This document shows, piece by piece, positions 42,171 to 49,681 of a DNA stretch of 64,000 bases. Location of the stretch: assembly GCA_025559845.1 (NCBI GenBank), contig CP048471.1:337477-401476 (forward strand), in the 5' to 3' direction. Position numbers and translations under genes: made by a program. Origin of the DNA: Agrobacterium tumefaciens. GTDB lineage: Bacteria; Pseudomonadota; Alphaproteobacteria; Rhizobiales; Rhizobiaceae. Each line of letters opens with the position of its first letter. The first letter of the stretch is position 1. Below the pieces are notes generated by a model. It searched no databases and was not told where the DNA came from. It was given only the letters and a program-made list of their open reading frames with translations.

Positions 42171-42200
42171 CATGCCGGTATGAAACTGGAGGAAAATCTC

Positions 42201-42830
42201 ATGACGAGAGTATCCAACACGGGCGTAGGCAGCGCAAACAGCACCTGCTCGAAAACCAAGCTCACGGCCTTATTCGACAGCCGCTCAGATGCAGAGAAAG
42301 CATTTCATCGCTTGAAGAATGTCGAGGTTTCGGAAGTTCGGCTCATTCCAGGATTTGATGCTGACGATGCGGAACGCACCCCAGATAGACAGGGCCTGTG
42401 GGGAAAACTGGAAGATTGGTTATCAGACGAGGATCGGGCGATTTATACCGAAGGCTTGAGACGCGGGGGCTATTTCGTTTCCGTCGAGGTAGGCAATGAC
42501 AATTACGATTTAGCACATGCGATATTGGATGACGAAGGAACTGTCGATCTTGAGGAGAGAATGCATGTCTGGCGGACAGAAGGATGGGACGAGAAAGGCT
42601 TAAGTCAGAAGATCAAGACAACGAGCCATGGTTCAACCCCGGCAACTCCCGAAGAAAATCGACGTCAACAAAATGAGGGCGAACGCGGGGATGTATTTGC
42701 GGCCGAGAAGACGTCCAAGCAAGTAGAGCAGTATGCGCGACGACTTGATGTATCGTCTCGCCGGGTCCGCTCCTACGACCTACTGACCTCAGAGTTTGCG
42801 GACGATCCGTATTCGCGGGACGACATCTGA
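42201..42830 (+). CDS. Stress-induced protein with a general-stress-protein-17M-like domain
   Basis: A 209-residue cytosolic protein. The N-terminal half (KLTALFDSRSDAEKAFHRLKNVEVSEVRLIPG, later WLSDEDRAIYTEGLRRGGYFVSVEV, AHAILDDEGTVDLEERMHVWRTEGW) matches the layout of the general stress 17M/YflT-type domain widespread in alphaproteobacterial stress regulons. The C-terminal half is polar and disordered, ending with SRDDI. CTGGAGGAAAATCTC precedes the ATG at 42201, which I prefer over 42180 and the longer frame. Exact function unknown; control by EcfG is suggested by its promoter. Confidence 0.65.
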   Translation: MTRVSNTGVGSANSTCSKTKLTALFDSRSDAEKAFHRLKNVEVSEVRLIPGFDADDAERTPDRQGLWGKLEDWLSDEDRAIYTEGLRRGGYFVSVEVGNDNYDLAHAILDDEGTVDLEERMHVWRTEGWDEKGLSQKIKTTSHGSTPATPEENRRQQNEGERGDVFAAEKTSKQVEQYARRLDVSSRRVRSYDLLTSEFADDPYSRDDI

Positions 42831-42960
42831 CCTACCGTACATCGCCTTTCGGTAGACGAAGGTGGAGATAATGCGCGGCAAACACCCGAACAACCTCAGG
42901 ACTTGGATCACCTCCGACGAGCGCAGAACCTCAAAGGTCGGTGAGACCATCGGCGGACGT

Positions 42961-43057
42961 CGCCGAAGTCAGGGTTTTGCTCTCGCTACCTCTCGAACAA
43001 AATCCACAGGGTCTAGACCGATTGCTTTGGAGAGTTCCATAAACTCTGCAACATCTG
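42961..43057 (-). repeat. Right arm of the inverted duplication (XRE gene fragment, no start)
   Basis: Read on the minus strand, this encodes a near copy of DVAEFIELSKAIGLDPVD(V/F)VRE(I/V)ARAKP and stop, the end of the XRE gene at 41591-41830, without the helix-turn-helix half. It is therefore a gene fragment left by an inverted duplication or by recombination with a relative of that gene. Confidence 0.7.
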
Positions 43058-43151
43058 GCCTTCGAGGCGCAGTTCGTTAAACGTCAAATAGTAAGTCTGT
43101 CTTGAAGCGCGCGCGCAAATCTTGAATGGAACACAGGAGATGTTAGCGCTC

Positions 43152-43948
43152 CTATCTTGGGCCTAGGATCATTTCGAGTGCAGGGCCCTGAGGCATCCCA
43201 GAGACTGTCCCAATTGAACCATCCGGCTTCTTGAAGACAATTGCTGGTGTTCCACCAAACCCAAGCTCCGTCATGAGGTTGGCATTACTTTCCAGCTTTG
43301 CCGTAGTCTCGGCATTGACTGACGACAAAGGCGCGATCCCACATGCTTGTGCTTCAACTCGTTTTCGGTCAGTGCCATTGTTGGTGTGTCGGCCTCCAGA
43401 ATTGCTGCTGCCTTAGCAGCGGAGTCCGGCCTGATGACACCAACCATGATGTGCCTCAACTGCACTTTGCCGCTTTCCACCCAGGGCCGCGCGGCCTGCC
43501 AGAACTTGTTGCAATATGGGCAGTTAGGGTCTGTGAAGGTGTATACGACGTGTATGGCGTCGTCCTTGCCGTCGGCAACCCATGTTGCATTCTGGAGCTC
43601 GTTCCAACCGGCTTCGAGAATTGGCTTCTCAACGATTTCTTTTAACTGAGCCGTGGCCATGTCCTGACCATTGGCATCGACAAGAGTTCCGAAGACAACA
43701 TGCTCATTGTCCGGGGTGAGGTAGATTGCCAAGGGCTGTGCACCGGCTTTTGCCGCAAATGCTCTTAGCCCTCCGGGGACTTTCATTTCTCCGAGGATCT
43801 TGATGCCCTGGTTCTCAATCGAGCGGAGGATTTGAGGGAGATCCTGCGCGGCGGTATCGGCCCCTTGAGCGCCTGAGCCGCCTGGAAACACCGTGCTCAG
43901 GAGAAGGGCTGCAAGCGGCAGATGACGGGGAGGAGTTTTAAAGGACAT
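43152..43948 (-). pseudogene. dsbG: dsbG-like periplasmic disulfide isomerase, frameshifted near its end
   Basis: The frame from 43948 encodes a signal peptide, a DsbC/G dimerisation part (SIENQGIKILGEMKVPGGLRAFAAKAG) and the thioredoxin-like part with active site DPNCPYCNKFW, then LTENELKHKH. There it shifts: the family sequence GIAPLSSVNAETTAKLESNANLMTELGFGGTPAIVF...GPR continues in another register to TAG at 43152-43154. One missing base near 43343 (CATGTGGG where CATGGTGGG is expected) explains it. The unshifted frame stops at 43271 with a nonsense tail. It lacks the cis-Pro region (GGTPAIV) unless the shift is bypassed, so the product is probably inactive; a sequencing error is the alternative. 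Confidence 0.85.
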
Positions 43949-44018
43949 TGGAGTTGCTTCCTCGGCTTTTATTAGGCTCTACAGGTGAAACAGAGGGGCG
44001 TGTGGGAGGATCGGGACT

Positions 44019-45005
44019 TCAGGTCCTGGCGCGCTTGATGGCATCCTTCAATCCCTTTTCGTCGAGCACGCCTGGATAGATAGTCTTGCCTATGACGAAT
44101 GACGGCGTACCGACGAAGTTGAAGCTAAGTGCTTGGCCGTAATTCCGGTCAAGCAGCCCGGAGATCTTGCTATTATTGCTGTTTATCGCGGCAGCAATCT
44201 CCGGCATCGTCAATCCGGCTCCGCTCAGAGCTTTTTCGACATCCTCCTCTGATAGACGGCCTTTTGTCTTCATAAGGGCTTCCATGGCGATTTCGTACTT
44301 ACCAATCTGGGCGGCCTCGAGCACCGCTTGCGCGGCTAAGATCGAAGCGCCACCAAAGATCGGCCAGTCTTTCAGCACTAGCCTGACATCACTGAGGGCA
44401 CCGGCAAGCGGTGCTGTTACGCAAGGACCAATAAGCATGGCCGAGCAGAAACCAAGAACCATCGCCCCCGGGATGGTGCCAGCACTATTGCCGGTTCTTG
44501 CAAATCTGGCTGAAACTGCTGCCGGCAATTGAATATGAAAGAGACCGAAATTCGAAAGGGCAAGAACGACGAACAAGATGGCAATGGTACCAGTCGCGTA
44601 AGTCGACTGCAGGGCGATCTGCAGGTTCTGCCCTGACCATGCCGCGACAACGCCTAACAGGCCAAACGCGGATGCAAGCGCCAGGATATACGACAGTGAA
44701 AGTGTGAGGCCGCGTTGGGCCGTCAACCGTTCTCCTTCCCGTGAAAGCATGGCTGCAACGATAGGGTACATTGGAAAGACGCAGGGCGTGAAGGCGAGAA
44801 GCAGACCGAATCCGAGAAAACCGGAGAGAAGCAGAACCAGACCGCCATCATCCATCATCGCGTCGACGGATGTTCTGTCATGATCATTCGCCATCAGGAA
44901 AGCTCCCGGCCGTGTGATCGTGGACAAATCCGACGAAGCCCGATCAATGGGGGTGAACTCGGTTTTCGAGAACAGGTTTTCACCGGAAACTGTCAAGGTC
45001 GCCAT
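44019..45005 (-). CDS. Fusion ORF: truncated DsbD membrane domain joined to a DsbA remnant
   Basis: The open frame (328 codons from the ATG at 45005) begins in the periplasmic linker of a DsbD-type reductase. It continues through its first membrane helices with the redox Cys (LLLAFTPCVFPMYPIVAAML and SAMLIGPCVTAPLAGAL). At about codon 204 (near 44395) it turns abruptly into the end of a DsbA-type thioredoxin (VRLVLKDWPIFGGAS ... LSFNFVGTPSFVIGKTIYPGVLDEKGL). The rest of the DsbD membrane domain, its thioredoxin end and the CxxC part of the DsbA are missing. A deletion between adjacent dsbD and dsbA genes explains it. The frame upstream is broken by TGA at 45051-45053. Function is doubtful. 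Confidence 0.75.
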   Translation of the reverse strand: MATLTVSGENLFSKTEFTPIDRASSDLSTITRPGAFLMANDHDRTSVDAMMDDGGLVLLLSGFLGFGLLLAFTPCVFPMYPIVAAMLSREGERLTAQRGLTLSLSYILALASAFGLLGVVAAWSGQNLQIALQSTYATGTIAILFVVLALSNFGLFHIQLPAAVSARFARTGNSAGTIPGAMVLGFCSAMLIGPCVTAPLAGALSDVRLVLKDWPIFGGASILAAQAVLEAAQIGKYEIAMEALMKTKGRLSEEDVEKALSGAGLTMPEIAAAINSNNSKISGLLDRNYGQALSFNFVGTPSFVIGKTIYPGVLDEKGLKDAIKRART

Positions 45006-45050
45006 GTGAACGGCCTTCGTCGTCGGCGGATAACAGAGCCCCTCATCCTG

Positions 45051-45395
45051 TCACCCCTGATAGGTAACGCGGAATATGTCAGGTGCGTCCGTGATCTTAG
45101 CTTTGGCGGTAGAGTAATAGATCTCGGTCGAGCCGAAATTCGGGTCGTCCTTCACCTTGCCAGGTGGTGTCGTGATCTGCAGCTTGTTGCCAGCCTGATC
45201 TTCTACTCCGAGATAGTCGCGATAGAGATAATAGCCATCCGCTATGGTCCAACTGAGAATGGCGCCACCGTTCTCGGCACGTTCGGCCTTCACCTGAAAA
45301 GCCCGATCCATGTCGAGGGGCGATTCCATCGTTGCGGCGGGCAGAGCAAGCTTGACAACCGCCAACATCGCAATTGTGAACGCCAAGACGCGCAT
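45051..45395 (-). CDS. DsbD N-terminal (alpha) domain fragment ending at a TGA in a Cys position
   Basis: A 114-residue exported domain with signal peptide (LAFTIAMLAVVKLALPAATM). The DsbD-alpha immunoglobulin-like core is AENGGAILSWTIADGYYLYRDYL, TPPGKVKDDPNFGSTEIYY, FRVTYQG. The family continues YQGCxDxGLCYPP. Here the codon of the first Cys is TGA, and the frame goes on QDEGLCYPPTTKAVHMATLTV, straight into the ORF at 44019-45005. So this is the front part of one dsbD gene cut by a nonsense codon. Together with dsbG and the dsbA remnant it resembles an Scs-type copper/thiol-stress cluster. Confidence 0.75.
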   Translation of the reverse strand: MRVLAFTIAMLAVVKLALPAATMESPLDMDRAFQVKAERAENGGAILSWTIADGYYLYRDYLGVEDQAGNKLQITTPPGKVKDDPNFGSTEIYYSTAKAKITDAPDIFRVTYQG

Positions 45396-45443
45396 TCAGG
45401 CTTCCTTTCGTATAAACGTCATCAAGCCTGATCTCGCCGCCAG

Positions 45444-45460
45444 CTTAAGGCAGCCTTAAG
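45444..45460 (+). promoter_or_regulatory. PmrA/QseB-type box before the response regulator
   Basis: CTTAAG-GCAGC-CTTAAG: two perfect half-sites spaced five bases, the layout bound by PmrA/QseB-type OmpR-family regulators. It lies 20 bases before the regulator ATG and between it and the divergent dsbD gene, so it could control both. A second box lies after the kinase gene. Confidence 0.6.
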
Positions 45461-45479
45461 GTGGCGAACACACAAGGCG

Positions 45480-46166
45480 ATGAACGTGCTGCTGCCGGAG
45501 GTTCCGTTGCGAATACTCATTGTCGAAGATGATCCGATCCTGCTCGATGGTCTGCGGGAAGGGCTGAAACTGGGTGGCTATGTCGCCGATGGCGTCACAA
45601 ACGCGGCCGATGCTTCCGAGGCGCTGAAGACGGACCGTTTTGACGCGGTCGTGCTCGATGTTATGTTGCCAGATGGGTCCGGGTTGACAATCCTGAGCGA
45701 TATACGCCGCTCTGGAAGCCAGATCCCAGTCTTGCTGCTGACCGCTAGGGATACGGTGGGGGACCGGATTGACGGTCTCGATGCCGGTGCCGATGACTAT
45801 CTCGGCAAACCGTTTGACTTGGATGAGGTCGCGGCGCGACTTAGAGCAATTACTCGTCGATCGGCAGGGCGTGCGACAGCGCAGATCAGTCTGCGCGGTC
45901 TGACACTTTATCCAGCCTCGATGCAGTTGCTTCGTGGTGAAGAGGAAATATCACTCACACGACGCGAATTCTCCATTCTTCACGCCCTCATGGACAGCCC
46001 GCAGACAATCCATTCGAAACACGCGCTCGAAGAACGCCTTTATGGGTGGCAGGAAGACGTAGAAAGCAACACCATAGAGGTTCACATCCATAAACTTCGC
46101 GCCAAGCTCGGTACAGCAGCGATCGAGACTGTGCGCGGTGTCGGCTATAGATTGGGAATGGCCTGA
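45480..46166 (+). CDS. OmpR-family response regulator (QseB/PmrA/TctD-like)
   Basis: A 228-residue regulator. Its receiver has RILIVEDDPILLDGL, the phospho-acceptor Asp in AVVLDVMLPDGSGL, and LTARD and KPFDLDEV blocks. The winged-helix output domain has LTRREFSILHALM, EERLYGWQEDVESNTIEVHIHKLRAKLG and VRGVGYRLG. A matching half-site pair lies in its promoter. Its stop overlaps the kinase start (TGATG). Divergent from the dsb genes, it probably senses envelope or metal stress; the signal is not visible. Confidence 0.93.
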   Translation: MNVLLPEVPLRILIVEDDPILLDGLREGLKLGGYVADGVTNAADASEALKTDRFDAVVLDVMLPDGSGLTILSDIRRSGSQIPVLLLTARDTVGDRIDGLDAGADDYLGKPFDLDEVAARLRAITRRSAGRATAQISLRGLTLYPASMQLLRGEEEISLTRREFSILHALMDSPQTIHSKHALEERLYGWQEDVESNTIEVHIHKLRAKLGTAAIETVRGVGYRLGMA

Positions 46167-47524
46167 TGCGCTCGATACGGGTGCGACTGTTTGCAATACT
46201 CCTTGCGGCAACTGGTGCAGTCTGGCTGTTTGCGGTCCTCTGGACCTACTTCAGTGTCCAGCATCAAGTGGAAAGGGTTCTCGATGCGCGGCTAACGGAA
46301 GCCGCGCGCATGGTCAGTTCTCTTATTACCGATCATCATATCAATGTTGCCTCAACCGTTGAGCAAAACCAGGCTAGTGGGGTGGACATGACGCTCGACA
46401 TGCAGGGTGAGTACCGACGGCAGCTCTCCTGTCAGATCTGGTCGCTTGAGGGCAAGCTGATCAGCCGCTCGGACAGCGCTCCACAGCAATCTCTGACAGA
46501 CACCAATGACGGCTTTACCGAAACCGTGGTCGACGGCGTCCGCTGGCGTGTCTTTGCAGTCTTCAATCCTAAGCTGAATGTCCGTATCCTTGTTGGCGAC
46601 AGTATGGAAATTCGGGAAACGCTTGTTGCCGACGTCGTCAAGGGACAACTCGCTCCCGCTGTGGCGATCTTGCCGGCTTTGGCCGTTATCATCTGGCTAA
46701 GCGTGGGTAAGGGATTAGGCCCACTTAACAGGATCGCCGCCTTGCTCGGCCAGAGGTCTGCAGAGGAATTGTATGCAATCGAAGAGAAGGACGCGCCGGT
46801 CGAAATCAAGCCGTTGCTTAATTCTCTCAATGCGCTTCTTTTGAAGGTGGCTGGCGCCCGCGAGCGTGAAAAGACATTCATCGCCTATGCAGCGCATGAG
46901 CTGAAAACGCCGCTGGCTGGCCTGAAGACGCAGGCGCAGGTCGCCCTGCGAAGTCATGAGCAGGAAATCAGGGACAAAGCCCTCGCGCAGATTTCAACAA
47001 GCGTGGACCGGACTGCTCGCCTTGTCCGCCAGCTTATCGATCTGGCGTCAGTTGATTCCGTGGATGGTGGTGGCCACCAAGAAAAGGCGCGACTTGACAG
47101 AATTGTTGACGGCATTACGTCGGATCTCGACGGTCTGGGCCGCCGTCGTTCCGTTTCCATGCAGACATCCTGCGAGACTGACGAGCTGTTTTCTGTTCGC
47201 AACGTCAACCTCTTGCAGCTGGCGCTCCGTAACGTTGTCGAAAATGCCGTGCAATATTCACCAGAGGGTTCGAGCGTTTCTATCGTTGTCCAGCAAACCG
47301 AATCCCGTTTTGAAATCGAGGTGACTGACCAGGGCCTTGGAATTCATCCTGATGACCAGGACGAGGTAAGGGAACGCTTCAAACGCGGACAGTCGGCCAC
47401 AGGCGATGGCAGCGGTCTGGGCCTCGCGATCGTCGATATGGCGATGAAAAAACTTGGTGGAGAGCTCGGGTTTCGTAAACCGGAGAAAGGTTTCACGGTC
47501 GTTCTGGCATTGCCAGGCACCTGA
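46166..47524 (+). CDS. Sensor histidine kinase, partner of the OmpR-family regulator
   Basis: A 452-residue kinase: first membrane helix at residues 6-26 (LFAILLAATGAVWLFAVLWTYF), a periplasmic part of about 130 residues, and a second helix (AILPALAVIIWLSVGKGLGPLN). The HisKA domain has the acceptor His in FIAYAAHELKTPLAGL, followed by a HATPase domain with NVVENAVQYSPEGS, DQGLGI and GDGSGLGLAIVDMAMKKLGG. This is the QseC/TctE layout. It phosphorylates the regulator encoded just before it. Confidence 0.93.
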   Translation: MRSIRVRLFAILLAATGAVWLFAVLWTYFSVQHQVERVLDARLTEAARMVSSLITDHHINVASTVEQNQASGVDMTLDMQGEYRRQLSCQIWSLEGKLISRSDSAPQQSLTDTNDGFTETVVDGVRWRVFAVFNPKLNVRILVGDSMEIRETLVADVVKGQLAPAVAILPALAVIIWLSVGKGLGPLNRIAALLGQRSAEELYAIEEKDAPVEIKPLLNSLNALLLKVAGAREREKTFIAYAAHELKTPLAGLKTQAQVALRSHEQEIRDKALAQISTSVDRTARLVRQLIDLASVDSVDGGGHQEKARLDRIVDGITSDLDGLGRRRSVSMQTSCETDELFSVRNVNLLQLALRNVVENAVQYSPEGSSVSIVVQQTESRFEIEVTDQGLGIHPDDQDEVRERFKRGQSATGDGSGLGLAIVDMAMKKLGGELGFRKPEKGFTVVLALPGT

Positions 47525-47542
47525 CGCGCGACCGGCAGGCGT

Positions 47543-47559
47543 CTTAAGCGGGCCTTAGG
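47543..47559 (+). promoter_or_regulatory. Second PmrA/QseB-type box, now before a broken gene
   Basis: CTTAAG-CGGGC-CTTAGG, the same spacing as the box at 45444-45460 with one base changed. It lies 19 bases after the kinase stop on the plus strand, but the next thing downstream is only a histidine-kinase fragment. It may have served a target gene lost by rearrangement. Confidence 0.45.
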
Positions 47560-47639
47560 GTGAAGAACCCAGCGAGTAATGGAAAAACTCCAACCTTACT
47601 TGGCAACCTTATACGGTTCGTTCGTTTATCTCGTTCCGT

Positions 47640-47882
47640 TCACCGACAGCCATCACATTCGTTTCCTGGACGGAGAGCGGAGGCCTTGCCGTCACCGTGT
47701 CGACACGCAGAGGCTTTGGGTTAACGCTTGTCGAGCGGCTTTTATCGGCGGAGTTGCGAGGACAAGCCGAAATCCTTTACCCTGTTGGCGGCGTTACGTG
47801 CCGCATCGAAGCTGACATGTCGGAGATATGTTTGGGATCTGACGCGTCCTCACGACGCGAGACGACAGATGCGTTGCAATGA
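47640..47882 (+). pseudogene. Tail fragment of an HWE-family histidine kinase
   Basis: In one register this encodes ITFVSWTESGGLAVTVSTRRGFGLTLVERLLSAELRGQAEI, then GGVTCRIEAD, matching the last 60 residues of HWE kinases and of the partial gene at 1-465 (KGFGTRLVERLLAAELNGQA, GVTCVIEA). No N-box or sensor part precedes it; the upstream sequence is unrelated. It is a decayed gene end, extended after GVTCRIEAD by a non-family tail. Confidence 0.75.
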
Positions 47883-48104
47883 CGCGTTTCAACTTCTGAC
47901 GCATGACATCAATACGGCCCGACTTCGTTGGCAGTTGCTGACACGTGCTGGCAAAAAATTGCCCGATGGTCGTACTGCTTCGGTGTCCATGGCTCAACAA
48001 TCCATCCACTGCCTACAATTAGTTTGTAACCAATCGTGAAGCTGAAGCGTTAGGGCCACAGGCCGATCGGTCGTTCTGTCAAACCAGTAAAGCGGAGCCT
48101 GACG

Positions 48105-48728
48105 ATGCAGTCCAACGCGCAAATGGTCAACTGTCGAAATTATGTTCCCGAGGCGACAGCGAATGCTCGCGACCATGACCGTTCGAAGTCGGACATGTCT
48201 ACGCCCTCAACACAATTTCGGAGCAAAATCGTCTTTCGCGTCAATGGCGTCTCCCACAATTTGCAACTGGACAATCGCGTAACGTTGCTTGACGCCCTGC
48301 GGGAGCATTTACATCTGACGGGCACCAAAAAAGGATGCGATCACGGACAGTGCGGAGCGTGCACCGTGATCGTTGATGGCCGCAGAATAAACGCCTGCCT
48401 CACGCTTGCCGTCATGCATCAAGGTCAGGAGATCACGACGATCGAGGGCCTTGGCACCCCTCAAAATCCACATGCAATGCAGCAGGCTTTCGTAGCTCAT
48501 GACGGCTTTCAGTGCGGTTATTGCACCCCCGGACAAATCTGCTCCTCAGTCGCGGTTCTCCAGGAGATAAGTGAAAACATTCCAAGTCATGTAACACGCA
48601 ACCTGACATCACCGGTTGTTGCAAACCGCGCTGAGCTACGTGAACGCATGAGCGGCAACCTCTGTCGATGCGGAGCTTACTCCAACATTATCGATGCGAT
48701 CTGCGAAGTCGGAGGTGTGGAGGGATGA
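48105..48728 (+). CDS. paoA: PaoA-type 2Fe-2S subunit of a molybdenum aldehyde oxidoreductase
   Basis: A 207-residue iron-sulfur subunit. The plant-ferredoxin cluster motif is [21 protein letters not shown], and the second cluster is held by [14 protein letters not shown] and [17 protein letters not shown] lies before the ATG at 48105; an internal ATG at 48195 would fit a minimal family start. The first 30 residues look unlike the Tat signal of E. coli PaoA, so location is uncertain. It passes electrons from the molybdenum centre (PaoC) to FAD (PaoB). Confidence 0.92.
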   Translation: MQSNAQMVNCRNYVPEATANARDHDRSKSDMSTPSTQFRSKIVFRVNGVSHNLQLDNRVTLLDALREHLHLTGTKKGCDHGQCGACTVIVDGRRINACLTLAVMHQGQEITTIEGLGTPQNPHAMQQAFVAHDGFQCGYCTPGQICSSVAVLQEISENIPSHVTRNLTSPVVANRAELRERMSGNLCRCGAYSNIIDAICEVGGVEG

Positions 48729-49681
48729 GACCTTTCAGCTACGAACGCCCGAACTCGATCACAGACGCATGCAAGGCTGTCGCAGTGAACCCCGATGCGA
48801 TGTTCATCGCAGGTGGTACGAACCTGCTTGATCTGATGAAACTCGAAATCGAGCATCCATTACATCTTGTTGACGTGAACGGGCTCGGACTGGACAAGAT
48901 CGAGCAAACAGAGGAAGGCGGCTTACGCATCGGCGCTCTGGTCAGAAACAGTGACCTGGCAGCGCATGAGGTGGTGCGGCGGGATTACGGGCTTCTCACG
49001 AGAGCGCTGGTGGCAGGTGCATCAGGCCAGTTGAGAAACAAGGCAACGACCGCAGGCAACCTCCTGCAGCGAACGCGCTGCCCATATTTTTACGATACAA
49101 ACCAGCCGTGCAACAAGCGTCAGCCGGGAAGCGGCTGCTCTGCTATCGGAGGATTTACGCGTCAGCATGCCATCATCGGACACTCCAAGGACTGTATTGC
49201 CACCCATCCGAGCGACATGGCGATTGCGCTACGTACTCTTGATGCCATTGTCGAAACGGTCAGATTGGATGGCACTCGTCGCTCGATCTCCATTTCTGAC
49301 TTTCATCGCCTTCCCGGCAACACACCTGAAAGAGACACAGTCCTCGATGATGGAGAACTGGTGCTGGCCATCACACTCCCGGCGCCGATTGGCGGCAGGC
49401 AGATATACAGAAAGGTCAGGGACCGGGCATCTTATGCTTTCGCACTCATCTCGATTGGTGCGGTAATCTTCGAAGATGGTACCGGCCGTTTCACCGTTGG
49501 CGGTGTAGCCCACAAACCCTGGCGCGTCGCTGATGCCGATACCGTGCTACCGGACGGTGCGTCTGCTGCGACGTCTCGCCTCCTCGCCGAGGCGAAGCCA
49601 AGCGAACAAAACGCCTTCAAGATCGCGCTTGTTGAACGGACACTTGGCGCTGTCGTCGCCGAAGCGGGGAACAGATCATGA
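48725..49681 (+). CDS. paoB: PaoB-type FAD subunit of the aldehyde oxidoreductase
   Basis: A 318-residue FAD-binding subunit of the xanthine-dehydrogenase class: [19 protein letters not shown] loop [38 protein letters not shown], and a Cys-rich insert with [18 protein letters not shown]. The latter is typical of the PaoB branch, which carries an extra 4Fe-4S cluster. ATGA overlaps with paoA and paoC show a tight operon. Confidence 0.92.
   Translation: MRPFSYERPNSITDACKAVAVNPDAMFIAGGTNLLDLMKLEIEHPLHLVDVNGLGLDKIEQTEEGGLRIGALVRNSDLAAHEVVRRDYGLLTRALVAGASGQLRNKATTAGNLLQRTRCPYFYDTNQPCNKRQPGSGCSAIGGFTRQHAIIGHSKDCIATHPSDMAIALRTLDAIVETVRLDGTRRSISISDFHRLPGNTPERDTVLDDGELVLAITLPAPIGGRQIYRKVRDRASYAFALISIGAVIFEDGTGRFTVGGVAHKPWRVADADTVLPDGASAATSRLLAEAKPSEQNAFKIALVERTLGAVVAEAGNRS

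Noticed and set aside
45051..45053. Selenocysteine at the dsbD TGA
   Set aside because: No convincing hairpin directly downstream and the same cluster carries a frameshift and a deletion fusion, so decay is the simpler reading; kept only as a low-probability option in the findings.
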